Source: an uncultured bacterium (GTDB lineage Bacteria > Verrucomicrobiota > Kiritimatiellia > RFP12 > UBA1067). Taken from it: 39,358 bases of DNA. The notes under the pieces are model-generated. The model did not search any database. It was not told the DNA's origin and saw only the letters and a program-made list of their open reading frames with translations. The translations under genes and the position numbers were made by a program. Each line of letters starts with the position of its first letter. Position 1 is the first letter of the stretch. Location: contig CACZDG010000028.1 of NCBI GenBank assembly GCA_902779865.1, positions 1-39,358 on the forward strand. The letters run 5' to 3'. Below, piece after piece: positions 15,467 through 23,257 of this stretch.

Positions 15467-17128
15467 CTACTGGAACCAGATGCCGACCGGAAGGTCCAGT
15501 CCGAGCCCGAGCATGTAGTTGTAGAGGGCGAGCTTGAGGCCGCGGCCGATCCGGTCCCAGTCCGGCGCGTTCGGCTCCAGGTACGGTATCTCGTTCCTGG
15601 CGAACACCCGGTTGCGCGGCAGCGGCACATCCGGTATCGTGATGCCGAACTTCTCCGGCGAACGCGCAATAGGCGAATGGACCGTCAGCGCGAAGCGGTG
15701 GAAGAAGGCGGACTGCACCGTTCCTTCGTGGAACCTGTCGCGCACGTAGCGTAGCGCGGCGTGAGCCTCGCGCTCCGTCTGCGTGGGGAACGCGTACATA
15801 AGGTAGGCGTGTACCAGGATGCCCGCGTCCGCGAACGCACGCATTGCCGCTCGCGCGGATGCGAGCGTGATTCCCTTGTTCATCAGTTTGAGGAGGCGGT
15901 CGGTGGCGCATTCGAGTCCGCCAGTGACGGCAATGCACCCAGCGCGCGCCATGAGGCGGGCGAGTGCCGGGGTGTAGGCGGTGTCAAAGCGCACATTACC
16001 CCACCAGCGGCATTTGAACTTGCGGCGGACCAGTTCGCGCGATAGGTCGTGTGCGAGTTTCGGCGGGATGGCCTCGTCCGTGAAGTGGAATCCGTTTTCG
16101 CCGGTCTCCGCGGTTAGCGCCTCCATCGCGTCCGCTATAGTGGATGCGGACGGCATCTCGAAGCATTTGATGTAGTCGAGCGTCACGTCGCAGAACGCGC
16201 ACTTGTGCCAGTAGCAGCCACGCGCCAGCTGCAGCTTGATCCAGCGTCCGTCGCTCCAGAGTCTGTGCATCGGGTTGGCCGTTTCTGCGAGGTCGATGTA
16301 CTGCGAAAGGTCGAGGCCGCGGTATGAGGGTCGCACGAACGGCGGGACTGACGCCTTCAGCCCGAGGAGTTCGCACCACGGGCCGTATCCCTCGTCGTAC
16401 ATCACTATGTCGAAGAACTTCCTGACGCGAGTGTCGTTCAGTGTTCGGAGCTCCGTGTTTACGTAGCCGCCACCGAGTGCGAGGCGAACGTCCGGCGCTA
16501 CCTTCCTGACGGTGCGTGCGATACGGAACGCGCCGAGGAGTGTGCCGGGGAAGGGACACGTTACGCCTACAATCGTCGGCTTCGCCTTGCGGAGCGCGGC
16601 GGCTACGCGCTCTTCGAGGATGCGGTCCACGGGACTGCGGCGGCGGAGCCGGTGCAGGACGGCGTCGAAGTCCGGCACGGCGGCACCGAGGTGTTCGGCG
16701 TAGCGGGAGAAACCGAAGTCGGGGTCGATCTCGTCGCGGATCGCGGCGGCGAGGTCGTCGAGGTAGAGCGAGCAGAGAACTTTTGCGCGGTTCTGCGGAT
16801 CGGTGCCGAGGACCTCCGAGCGAGTGAGCCCAGTGCCTTCCGGTGCGATGGAGTCGAAGGCAGGTCCTTCGGGAAGATAGCCGGGCTCCGCGAGCGTTTC
16901 CGCGTCGTCGGGTGCGCGCCCCTGCAGGAAGGCGACCACTTCGTCCGTCAGCGGTTGTTCGCCGTATGTGCGCAGTACTTCGAGCGCGACCTCGATGGAG
17001 AGGTCGCGCTGTTCGGCGGCGACGCCAAGCGACGTCAGCCATCCGACGAGCTGCGGCGTCGCCGGGTACGGTGTGTTGAGCTGTACGAACGGTGGCGTAA
17101 GCAACAGTATCTTCTCGCGTGGGCGCAT
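15467..17128 (-). CDS. B12-binding domain radical SAM protein
   Basis: A 553-residue protein, the only clear complete minus-strand gene. Residues about 1-280 form a cobalamin-binding-like region: LLTPPFVQLNTPYPATPQLVGWL at the start, TIVGVTCPFPGTLLGAFRIA and VRLALGGGYVN. The radical SAM core follows, with the cluster motif RGCYWHKCAFCD. The cysteines are spaced CX4CX2C rather than the classical CX3CX2C, a variant seen in B12-radical SAM proteins. TGGLECATDRLLKLMNKG and AYLMYAFPTQTEREA are typical of the same class. Substrate unknown; methyl transfer or ring rearrangement chemistry is possible. ATG 17128 is chosen because the peptide before it (MNIPILSCPSLFSV...) is not family-like and a TATACT box lies 9 nt upstream. 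Confidence 0.82.
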   Translation of the reverse strand: MRPREKILLLTPPFVQLNTPYPATPQLVGWLTSLGVAAEQRDLSIEVALEVLRTYGEQPLTDEVVAFLQGRAPDDAETLAEPGYLPEGPAFDSIAPEGTGLTRSEVLGTDPQNRAKVLCSLYLDDLAAAIRDEIDPDFGFSRYAEHLGAAVPDFDAVLHRLRRRSPVDRILEERVAAALRKAKPTIVGVTCPFPGTLLGAFRIARTVRKVAPDVRLALGGGYVNTELRTLNDTRVRKFFDIVMYDEGYGPWCELLGLKASVPPFVRPSYRGLDLSQYIDLAETANPMHRLWSDGRWIKLQLARGCYWHKCAFCDVTLDYIKCFEMPSASTIADAMEALTAETGENGFHFTDEAIPPKLAHDLSRELVRRKFKCRWWGNVRFDTAYTPALARLMARAGCIAVTGGLECATDRLLKLMNKGITLASARAAMRAFADAGILVHAYLMYAFPTQTEREAHAALRYVRDRFHEGTVQSAFFHRFALTVHSPIARSPEKFGITIPDVPLPRNRVFARNEIPYLEPNAPDWDRIGRGLKLALYNYMLGLGLDLPVGIWFQ

Positions 17129-17137
17129 GGGAAAAGA

Positions 17138-17143
17138 AGTATA
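17138..17143 (-). promoter_or_regulatory. -10 box of the radical SAM gene
   Basis: TATACT on the minus strand, 9 nt before the ATG, with no Shine-Dalgarno between. No convincing -35 was found. The spacing again suggests a leaderless or nearly leaderless transcript. Confidence 0.45.
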
Positions 17144-17165
17144 ACACAAAACGTCCGCAATATGG

Positions 17166-17171
17166 TAAAAT
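17166..17171 (+). promoter_or_regulatory. -10 box of the phosphohexomutase gene
   Basis: TAAAAT, followed by a leader that carries GAAGGA (17193-17198) before the ATG at 17208. The box lies back to back with the minus-strand box of the divergent gene, so the two promoters may interfere. Confidence 0.4.
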
Positions 17172-17207
17172 ATAAGCGCAACCGAAAAAAGAGAAGGACA
17201 AGACAAA

Positions 17208-18557
17208 ATGGGTATATTCAAGGCTTACGACATCCGCGGCATCTACGGACAGGAGCTGACGGACGACATGTTTTACAAAATCGCGCGTGCCTACGCGCGG
17301 TTCCTCGGCACCCCGAAGAAGATCGTGGTCGCGCGCGACATACGTCCGCACTCCGAACCCCTCTTCGCCGCGTTCGCGCGCGGACTGAACGAAATGGGAG
17401 TCGATGTAATCGACGTTGGTCACGCCTCCACTCCGATTAGCTATTTCGCGAACGGCACGCTTCACCCCGACGGAAGCGTGATGATCACCGCCTCGCACAA
17501 CACCAAGGAGTGGAACGGCTGCAAGCTCTGCCGCGCCAACGCCGTGCCGATCTCCGGCGCGAACGGCATCAAGGACATCGAGCGGATGGTGATGGGAAAC
17601 GACCTCGGCGAACCCGCCGCCACGAAAGGCACGATCACGAAGGTGGACGTTCTCGCCGACTACGCGCGGCACGTGCGCACGTTCGAGCACATGGCGAAGC
17701 CGCTTCACGTTGCCTGCGATTTCGCGAACGGCATGGGCATCTGCGAGGCGGCTGCGTTCAAGGGATCGCCGCTCACGTACGATGGCCTCTTTGAGGAGTT
17801 CGACGGCGCGTTCCCGAACCACGACGCGAACCCGCTCAAGACGGAGACGCTGAAGGACCTCCAGGCGCTCGTGCGCGCAAACCCCGGCAAGTATGCGTTC
17901 GGCGTGGCGTTCGACGGCGACGCGGACCGTGCGGGCTTCATCGACGAGAAGGGCGAGATCATACCGATGGACTTCATGACGGCCCTCATCAGCGAAGACC
18001 TGCTACAGTCGAACCCCGGCGCCGCATGCTTCTACGACCTCCGTTCCTCGAAGGTCGTGGACGAGACGATTGCAGCCGCCGGGGGGCGTCCGATGATGTC
18101 CCGTGTTGGCCACAGTTTCATCAAGGCGCAGATGCGCGAAAACGACGCGATTTTCGCGGGCGAGCTTTCGGGCCACTACTATTTCAAGGCGAACTTCACG
18201 GCTGAGTCCAGCTCCATGGCCACGTTCGCGCTGGCGAACATCGTCTCGCGCAGCGGCAAGCCCCTCAGCGAGCTCATTGCGCCGCTTCGCAAGTATTCGC
18301 AGTCGGGCGAGATTAACTCGCGCGTGGCTGGCGATCCGGCCGAGGTGCTCGCGCGCGTGAAGGCCACGTATGCGCCCACGGCGGAGCGCGTGTTCGAGCT
18401 TGACGGCGTGAGCGTGGACAACTGGTCGCGTGACGGCTGGTGGTGCAACGTGAGAATGTCCAACACCGAACCGCTCGTGCGTCTCAACCTCGAGGCGAAG
18501 ACGCCCGACCTGATGGCCGCGAAACGCGACGAGCTCCTCGCGCTCATCCGAGCGTAA
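17208..18557 (+). CDS. manB: phosphomannomutase/phosphoglucomutase
   Basis: An alpha-D-phosphohexomutase of 449 residues that moves phosphate between C1 and C6 of hexoses for envelope sugar synthesis. Landmarks are FKAYDIRGIYG at the N-terminus, the phosphoserine loop MITASHNTKEWNG, the metal loop FDGDADRAG, the sugar-binding GELSGHYYFKAN and the phosphate-binding SNTEPLVRLNLEA. The length is normal for the bacterial PMM/PGM group and all four domains are present. GAAGGA lies 9 nt before the ATG. It stands alone, divergent from the radical SAM gene. Whether mannose or glucose phosphate is preferred cannot be decided, so the symbol is tentative. Confidence 0.9.
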   Translation: MGIFKAYDIRGIYGQELTDDMFYKIARAYARFLGTPKKIVVARDIRPHSEPLFAAFARGLNEMGVDVIDVGHASTPISYFANGTLHPDGSVMITASHNTKEWNGCKLCRANAVPISGANGIKDIERMVMGNDLGEPAATKGTITKVDVLADYARHVRTFEHMAKPLHVACDFANGMGICEAAAFKGSPLTYDGLFEEFDGAFPNHDANPLKTETLKDLQALVRANPGKYAFGVAFDGDADRAGFIDEKGEIIPMDFMTALISEDLLQSNPGAACFYDLRSSKVVDETIAAAGGRPMMSRVGHSFIKAQMRENDAIFAGELSGHYYFKANFTAESSSMATFALANIVSRSGKPLSELIAPLRKYSQSGEINSRVAGDPAEVLARVKATYAPTAERVFELDGVSVDNWSRDGWWCNVRMSNTEPLVRLNLEAKTPDLMAAKRDELLALIRA

Positions 18558-18629
18558 ATAGTCGTGCATCGTTCATCATAGTGTGGCAGGACGGTAAGTG
18601 CTCGTAAGTCGAAAACCGCATTTTACCCC

Positions 18630-18658
18630 TTGCGCAGAAGACGAGGATTTGGCATACT
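18630..18658 (+). promoter_or_regulatory. promoter of the nadC operon
   Basis: TTGCGC (18630-18635), a 17-bp spacer and CATACT (18653-18658). The ATG of the first gene follows 9 nt later (18668) without a Shine-Dalgarno, suggesting a very short or absent leader. Confidence 0.45.
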
Positions 18659-18667
18659 AGTTGCGCC

Positions 18668-18907
18668 ATGAAATTAAAGAAATCAGATTCAGGAGCTGAA
18701 ACGTCCGCTCCGGCACCGGCTCCGGGCGGCGCGGTTATTGCGGATCGCTTCAAGCTGGACGTTGACGACGGCGTGGGCAAAGGTCCCGCCGGCGTAGGCA
18801 AGACTGCCGCGATGTGTGCTCTCATCGGTTCGCTCGCGTGCATTGCCATGCTTGGCGTGGTCGCCTGGCTGCTGTACCAGAACTGGGAGCTGGTCAAGGA
18901 CTTCTGA
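18668..18907 (+). CDS. small single-pass membrane protein, function unknown
   Basis: A 79-residue protein. The N-terminal half is polar and Ala/Pro-rich (ETSAPAPAPGG) and the C-terminal half has one transmembrane segment (MCALIGSLACIAMLGVVAWLL) followed by YQNWELVKDF. There is no signal peptide; a tail-anchored topology is likely. It begins a run of tightly packed genes, 14 nt before nadC. The Ala-Pro stretch and GPAGVGK are low complexity and not a nucleotide-binding motif. I do not recognise a family. It is supported as a gene by the promoter, the good coding look and the conserved operon-like spacing. Confidence 0.65.
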   Translation: MKLKKSDSGAETSAPAPAPGGAVIADRFKLDVDDGVGKGPAGVGKTAAMCALIGSLACIAMLGVVAWLLYQNWELVKDF

Positions 18908-18921
18908 CGCCTTACGCAAAC

Positions 18922-19812
18922 ATGAAAGACGTCATGAAGTCGGCCCGCGCCCGTGCGGCCGTGCGTCTTGCGCTGGATGAGGACCTCGTCAGCGCTGTGG
19001 ACGTTCGTTCTGTTCCGTGGTGCGACGCCACGTCCCTCGCGCTGGTGGACGCCGGCGCGAAGGCGACGGGAGAAATATACGCAAAGGGCACGGGGTGCGT
19101 CGTCGCCGGCGCAACGGTAGCCCGCGCAGTGCTGAAGGCCGTCGATCCGAAGATTCAGGTCAAGATTCTAAAGCCGGACGGCAGCGCAGTCAAGGCGCGC
19201 GAGCCGATACTGGTGTTCAAGGGATCGGCGCGCAGCATCCTCGCGGCGGAACGCACCGCCCTCAATTTCATGCAGCGGATGTGCGCCACGGCCACGCTCA
19301 CGCGCAAGTTCGTGGACGCCACGAAGCGCTGGGGCACGCTCATTCTCGATACGCGCAAGACCACGCCCGGGCTCAGGGTGTTCGAGAAGTACGCGGTGCT
19401 ATGCGGCGGCGGCACGAACCACCGCATGGGAATGTACGACAGGGTGCTGATGAAGGACAACCACCGCCGTCTCTGGAAGGGCGGCAATCCTGATGAGCTA
19501 GACCAGGCCGTCCTTGCCGCGCGCAAGGCGTTCCCGAAGCTCGCCGTGGAGGTGGAGGTGGAAAGCCTTCGCGAATGCGCAAGCGCGCTCAAGGCGAAGC
19601 CAGAGTGGATCATGCTTGACAACATGTCCTGCGCGGACATGAAGAAGTGCGTGAAGATGTGCAGGGGAATTTCGAAAACGGAGGCGTCCGGCGGCATCAC
19701 GCTCGACCGTGCGAAGGAAGTTGCGGCCACGGGAGTGACGGCGATTTCGCTCGGATGCCTCACGCACAGCGCGGGGTCCGTTGACCTCTCGCTTGAGTGG
19801 AAGGCCGTCTGA
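18922..19812 (+). CDS. nadC: nicotinate-nucleotide diphosphorylase (carboxylating)
   Basis: NadC (quinolinate phosphoribosyltransferase) converts quinolinate and PRPP to nicotinate mononucleotide in NAD synthesis. The 296-residue protein shows LNFMQRMCATATLTRKFVDA, ILDTRKTTPGLRVFEKYAVLCGGG (read in parts), NHRMGMYDRVLMKDNH, VEVEVESL, IMLDNMS, EASGGITLDRA and AISLGCLTHSAGSVDLSLE, covering the whole catalytic barrel. ATG 18922 follows the small membrane protein gene by 14 nt; upstream codons in this frame are not family-like. Its stop overlaps the coaX start (TGATG), so the two are translationally coupled. nadA and nadB are not in the window. Confidence 0.95.
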   Translation: MKDVMKSARARAAVRLALDEDLVSAVDVRSVPWCDATSLALVDAGAKATGEIYAKGTGCVVAGATVARAVLKAVDPKIQVKILKPDGSAVKAREPILVFKGSARSILAAERTALNFMQRMCATATLTRKFVDATKRWGTLILDTRKTTPGLRVFEKYAVLCGGGTNHRMGMYDRVLMKDNHRRLWKGGNPDELDQAVLAARKAFPKLAVEVEVESLRECASALKAKPEWIMLDNMSCADMKKCVKMCRGISKTEASGGITLDRAKEVAATGVTAISLGCLTHSAGSVDLSLEWKAV

Positions 19813-20558
19813 TGCGCCTTGCAGTGGTCGATGTAGGCAACACCTCGACGGCCGTGGGACTTTGGTCCGGCGGCCGCGTTTCGCGTGTGGTGCATTCAGA
19901 CGGAGACCGCGCGGCGGCGTTCACGTCCGTAGAGGCGCTTGCGCCGCGCATAGAAGCCATCGCGTACTTGAGCGTGGTGCCGAAGGCGGACGCGAAGTGG
20001 AGGGCGCTCGCGCGTCGATTGCGTCTTCCGTTCCACCAGATTACGCATGAAGTTTTTCCGCTACGGCTCGACTATCCGAAGCCGGAGACGATTGGCGCGG
20101 ATCGCCTTGCGGACGCGGCGGCGGCGGTGGACCGCTACGGCGCGCCGGTGCTGGTGTGCGACTTCGGGACAGCGTTCACGGCGGCCGTGGTCACGGCCGA
20201 CCGCACGTGGCGCGGCGGCGCGATCGCGCCGGGACTGCCGCTCATGCGCGACTACTTCTGCGCTCGCACCGCGAAGCTGCCGAGGATAGAGCTTGGCGGG
20301 AAATGTCCGAAGATCGGCCGTTCCACCGAGGAGGCGATGCGTTTCGGCGCGCTCGTGGGCGCGCGCGGAATGGTGCGGGAAATAGTGGAGCAGCTCATGC
20401 GGTCCTTCAGGACGGAGTTCCGCCTCGTGGCGACGGGAGGCTACGCCTCGTGGGTGCTTAAGGGGTTCGACATGCCGTTTACGATCGACCCGACGCTTAC
20501 GCTTTACGGCGCGGGACTGCTTGCCGCGCGGATGATGGAAAGGAGCGAATGTAAATGA
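19812..20558 (+). CDS. coaX: type III pantothenate kinase
   Basis: CoaX phosphorylates pantothenate in the first step of coenzyme A synthesis and belongs to the ASKHA fold. Motifs are AVVDVGNTSTAVGLW (phosphate 1), DRLADAAAAVDRYG, VCDFGTAFTAAVV (phosphate 2), GGAIAPGLPLMRDYF and VATGGYASWV (adenosine region). At 248 residues it is normal for the type. The ATG overlaps the nadC stop, and its own stop overlaps the start of the lipoprotein gene (ATGA), with AAAGGAGCG immediately before that junction. A biotin-protein-ligase gene, a frequent neighbour of coaX, is not present; here the partner is nadC, making a cofactor operon. Confidence 0.93.
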   Translation: MRLAVVDVGNTSTAVGLWSGGRVSRVVHSDGDRAAAFTSVEALAPRIEAIAYLSVVPKADAKWRALARRLRLPFHQITHEVFPLRLDYPKPETIGADRLADAAAAVDRYGAPVLVCDFGTAFTAAVVTADRTWRGGAIAPGLPLMRDYFCARTAKLPRIELGGKCPKIGRSTEEAMRFGALVGARGMVREIVEQLMRSFRTEFRLVATGGYASWVLKGFDMPFTIDPTLTLYGAGLLAARMMERSECK

Positions 20559-21145
20559 AAACGAGGGCATTGCTGAAAACGAGGGCATTGCTGCTTGCGC
20601 TGCCGCTTGCATTCGTTGCGGGGTGCGGGCTTCTCTTCGACGACCCCTACGTGGAGGTCACCACGACGCCCCTCAACTGGTGCGAGATACACTACTACAA
20701 CGCGACTCGCGATCCGATTCGCCGCACGTCCGTGCGGCTCACGGGCGTGGGCCTCGTGGAGGTGAAGACGGGCACTTCCCGTCTCGTTTCCGACAGCTTC
20801 GCGAAGAACAACACTGACGCGACGTGGGACGACATAACGACGAGCCGGTACACCGTCGATTCCGAACACATGCGCGAGGTGTTCCAGAACCTCGTAAACG
20901 CGGGTCTGTTCGACAAGGACAAGATGTTCACCTCCACGCGTTATCCATCGCCGGGAAGGTTCGTGGCGGTACGCGCCGCATTCGACAACAAGACGTTTTC
21001 CGAGCCCTACAACATGTTCGAGGAGGATCCCGAACTCGCTGAACGGCTGTACAACGTGGTCCTTGAATTCAGCAGTCCGGTTTACAGGCGCAAGAAGCCG
21101 ACGATCGGCAAGGGACCGGTTACCGGGGAGGGAGAGAAGAAGTGA
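20555..21145 (+). CDS. predicted lipoprotein of unknown function
   Basis: A 196-residue protein with a lipoprotein signal peptide; the lipobox is FVAGC with Cys24 as the lipidated residue. The mature part begins GLLFDDPYVEV and has no repeats or domain I recognise. It is mixed alpha/beta in look, with Lys-rich ends. The N-terminus contains an 18-bp tandem duplication giving KTRALL twice in a row. It overlaps coaX at its start and the RCK gene at its end (GTGA), so it is embedded in the operon. Its role may be envelope-related and conserved with the operon, but nothing in the sequence shows it. Confidence 0.75.
   Translation: MKTRALLKTRALLLALPLAFVAGCGLLFDDPYVEVTTTPLNWCEIHYYNATRDPIRRTSVRLTGVGLVEVKTGTSRLVSDSFAKNNTDATWDDITTSRYTVDSEHMREVFQNLVNAGLFDKDKMFTSTRYPSPGRFVAVRAAFDNKTFSEPYNMFEEDPELAERLYNVVLEFSSPVYRRKKPTIGKGPVTGEGEKK
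20558..20593 (+). repeat. 18-bp exact tandem duplication in the lipoprotein signal peptide
   Basis: The unit AAAACGAGGGCATTGCTG occurs twice with no difference. It adds six residues (KTRALL) to the n-region of the signal peptide and keeps the frame. Confidence 0.9.
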
Positions 21146-21807
21146 GAGTCGCAATCATAGGAGCGGGCCGGTTTGGAATGGCCCTTGCGGAATCGCTGTC
21201 AGAGGGCGGCGTGGAGGTGTTGCTCGTAGAGCGCAACAGCGGACTAGTCCAGAGCGCGCTCAACGTAGTCTCGAGCGCCGTGCAGGGCGACGCCACGAAT
21301 GCGCGTGCGTTGGACGATGCAGGGCTCAAGGAGTGTGAGGTCGCCGTGGTGGCGATTGGCGGCAACGTGGAGGCGTCGCTGCTCGCCACGGCCAACTGCA
21401 AGGAACTCGGCGTCCCCAACGTCATCGCGAAGGCCACGAGCGAACTGCACGGGAAGATACTCGAAAAGCTCGGTGCCGACCAGGTGATTTTCCCGGACCG
21501 CGAAAGCGCGCACCGCCTCGCGCGCAGCATCACCAACCGGGGCGCGTTCGACTTGCTGGAGATTTCGGAAGGGTACTCCATCGCGGAGATCAAGGTGCCG
21601 GATTCGTGCAAGGACAAGACGCTCGCGCAGGCGGACCTCCGCAAGAGGACCGGCGTGACGGTGCTCTGCATCCGCCGCCTTGACGAAAACCCGAAGAACC
21701 CTCGCGCGATAATCGTGCCCGGCCCGAACGACCAGATACACGCCGACGACAAGCTCATCGTGTTCGGCACGACGAAGCAGATCGACGACATCACCGACGA
21801 GAACTGA
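21142..21807 (+). CDS. KtrA/TrkA-type RCK potassium-uptake regulator
   Basis: A 221-residue protein with one RCK-N (NAD/ATP-binding Rossmann) domain, VAIIGAGRFGMALAESLSE to about 120, then an RCK-C domain (about 135-215; IKVPDSCKDKTLAQADLRKRTGVTVLCIRR). Acidic VLLVERN at the end of strand 2 and VVAIGGNVEASLLATA match KtrA. Such proteins are cytoplasmic gating rings of K+ channels or transporters. The membrane partner (KtrB/TrkH) is not in the window, so it must be encoded elsewhere or the protein serves another system. The GTG start overlaps the lipoprotein stop by 4 nt, within GGGAGAGAAG that supplies the RBS. Confidence 0.9.
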   Translation: MRVAIIGAGRFGMALAESLSEGGVEVLLVERNSGLVQSALNVVSSAVQGDATNARALDDAGLKECEVAVVAIGGNVEASLLATANCKELGVPNVIAKATSELHGKILEKLGADQVIFPDRESAHRLARSITNRGAFDLLEISEGYSIAEIKVPDSCKDKTLAQADLRKRTGVTVLCIRRLDENPKNPRAIIVPGPNDQIHADDKLIVFGTTKQIDDITDEN

Positions 21808-21826
21808 AAAGACAGGAGAAGAAGAC

Positions 21827-23209
21827 ATGAGCGGCAGAAATATCCCCTACAAGACGTACCTCGAGGAAAGCGAACTCCCCGAGTGCTGGTACAACGTGCG
21901 CGCGGACATGCAGAAGAAGCCCGCGCCGCTGATCGACCCCGCCACCGGCGCACCGTGTTCGGCGGAGGCGCTCTCGCACGTGTTCTGCGATGAGCTTGTC
22001 CAACAGGAACTCGACGACAAGACGCCCCTCTTCAAGATCCCGAAGCAGATACGCGACTTCTACCGGATGTTCCGTCCGTCGCCGCTCATCCGCGCATACT
22101 TCCTCGAAGAGGCGCTCGGCACGCCCGCGAAGATATACTACAAGTTCGAGGGCAACAACACCTCCGGTTCGCACAAGCTCAACTCTGCCGTCGCGCAGGC
22201 GTACTACGCGAAGGCGCAGGGGCTTAAGGGCGTTACGACAGAGACCGGCGCCGGACAGTGGGGCACGGCGCTTTCGATGGCGTGCGCGTTCTTCGGGCTA
22301 GACTGCCGCGTGTTCATGGTGAAGTGCTCCTACGAACAGAAGCCGTTCCGCCGCGAGGTGATGCGCACGTACGGCGCGAGCGTCACCCCGTCCCCGTCCG
22401 AGACGACGGAGGTCGGACGCCTCATCAACCGCGAACATCCCGGTACGACCGGCTCGCTCGGCTGCGCGATATCCGAGGCTGTTGAGACCGCAGTTTCCAC
22501 CCCCGGCTACCGCTACGTGCTCGGATCGGTGCTTAACCAGGTGCTTCTGCACCAGTCCATCATCGGACTCGAGGCACGCGCCGCGTTCAAGAAAATCGGC
22601 GTTAAGCCGGACGTCATCATCGGCTGCGCTGGCGGCGGTTCCAACCTCGGCGGACTCATCGCGCCGTTCATGGGCGAGAAGCTGCGCGGCGAGGCGGACT
22701 ACCGCATCGTGGCAGTGGAGCCCGCGAGCTGTCCCTCGTTCACTCGTGGCAAGTACGCCTACGACTACTGCGACACCGGGCGCATCTGCCCGCTCGCGAA
22801 GATGTACACCATCGGCGCGGACTTCATCCCGTCCCCGAGCCATGCTGGTGGACTCCGGTTCCACGGCATGAGCTCCACGCTCTCAGAGCTGTACGACCAG
22901 AAGCTCATGGAGGCGGTCAGCGTGAAGCAGTCTGACGTCTTCGCGGCGGCCACGCAGTTCGCGCGCACGGAGGGCATCCTTCCCGCGCCGGAGTCGAGCC
23001 ATGCGATCCGCGCCGCCATCGACGAGGCTCTCCGCTGCCGTGCGGAAGGACGTGAGGAAACCATCCTCTTCGGACTCACCGGCACGGGCTACTTCGACAT
23101 GACCGCCTATCAGGCGTTCAACGACGGCACGATGAGCGACTACATCCCCACCGACGATGAAATCAAGGCCAGCCTAGCCAAGCTCCCCGCCGTTGGTGAG
23201 AAATGCTAA
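21827..23209 (+). CDS. trpB: TrpB2-type tryptophan synthase beta subunit-like protein
   Basis: A PLP-dependent enzyme joining indole and serine. The 460-residue length and the N-terminal LPECWYNVRADM, RPSPLIRAYFLEEALGTPAKIYYKFEG (read in parts) are features of the TrpB2 subgroup, longer than classical TrpB (about 400). The PLP lysine lies in GSHKLNSAVAQ; the phosphate-binding loop is CAGGGSNLGG; TETGAGQWGTALSM and the late GLTGTGYFDM fit the family. TrpB2 often works without a TrpA partner or as an indole salvage enzyme, and no trpA is in the window. GACAGGAGAAGAAG gives an RBS before ATG 21827, 19 nt after the RCK gene, so it may end the same operon. Confidence 0.93.
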   Translation: MSGRNIPYKTYLEESELPECWYNVRADMQKKPAPLIDPATGAPCSAEALSHVFCDELVQQELDDKTPLFKIPKQIRDFYRMFRPSPLIRAYFLEEALGTPAKIYYKFEGNNTSGSHKLNSAVAQAYYAKAQGLKGVTTETGAGQWGTALSMACAFFGLDCRVFMVKCSYEQKPFRREVMRTYGASVTPSPSETTEVGRLINREHPGTTGSLGCAISEAVETAVSTPGYRYVLGSVLNQVLLHQSIIGLEARAAFKKIGVKPDVIIGCAGGGSNLGGLIAPFMGEKLRGEADYRIVAVEPASCPSFTRGKYAYDYCDTGRICPLAKMYTIGADFIPSPSHAGGLRFHGMSSTLSELYDQKLMEAVSVKQSDVFAAATQFARTEGILPAPESSHAIRAAIDEALRCRAEGREETILFGLTGTGYFDMTAYQAFNDGTMSDYIPTDDEIKASLAKLPAVGEKC

Positions 23210-23220
23210 TGTAGAAAACG

Positions 23221-23240
23221 CCTGCGGGTGACGCAGGTTT
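23221..23240 (+). terminator. possible weak terminator after trpB2
   Basis: A 6-bp stem CCTGCG / CGCAGG with a GGTGA loop and a short TTT lies 12 nt after the trpB2 stop. The T-run is short, and the next -10 box begins only 5 nt later, so read-through is possible. Confidence 0.45.
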
Positions 23241-23244
23241 GTGA

Positions 23245-23250
23245 TATACT
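23245..23250 (+). promoter_or_regulatory. -10 box (TATACT) 7 nt before the LRR gene
   Basis: TATACT ends 7 nt before the ATG at 23258, with no Shine-Dalgarno in between. No clear -35 is present; a GATA extension precedes the box. It matches the leaderless arrangement at 12541. Confidence 0.45.
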
Positions 23251-23257
23251 ATTGCCC

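Noticed and set aside
15996-17822. 608-codon minus-strand open frame
   Set aside because: It overlaps both the radical SAM gene (other frame) and the phosphohexomutase gene, and is low-complexity Arg-rich.
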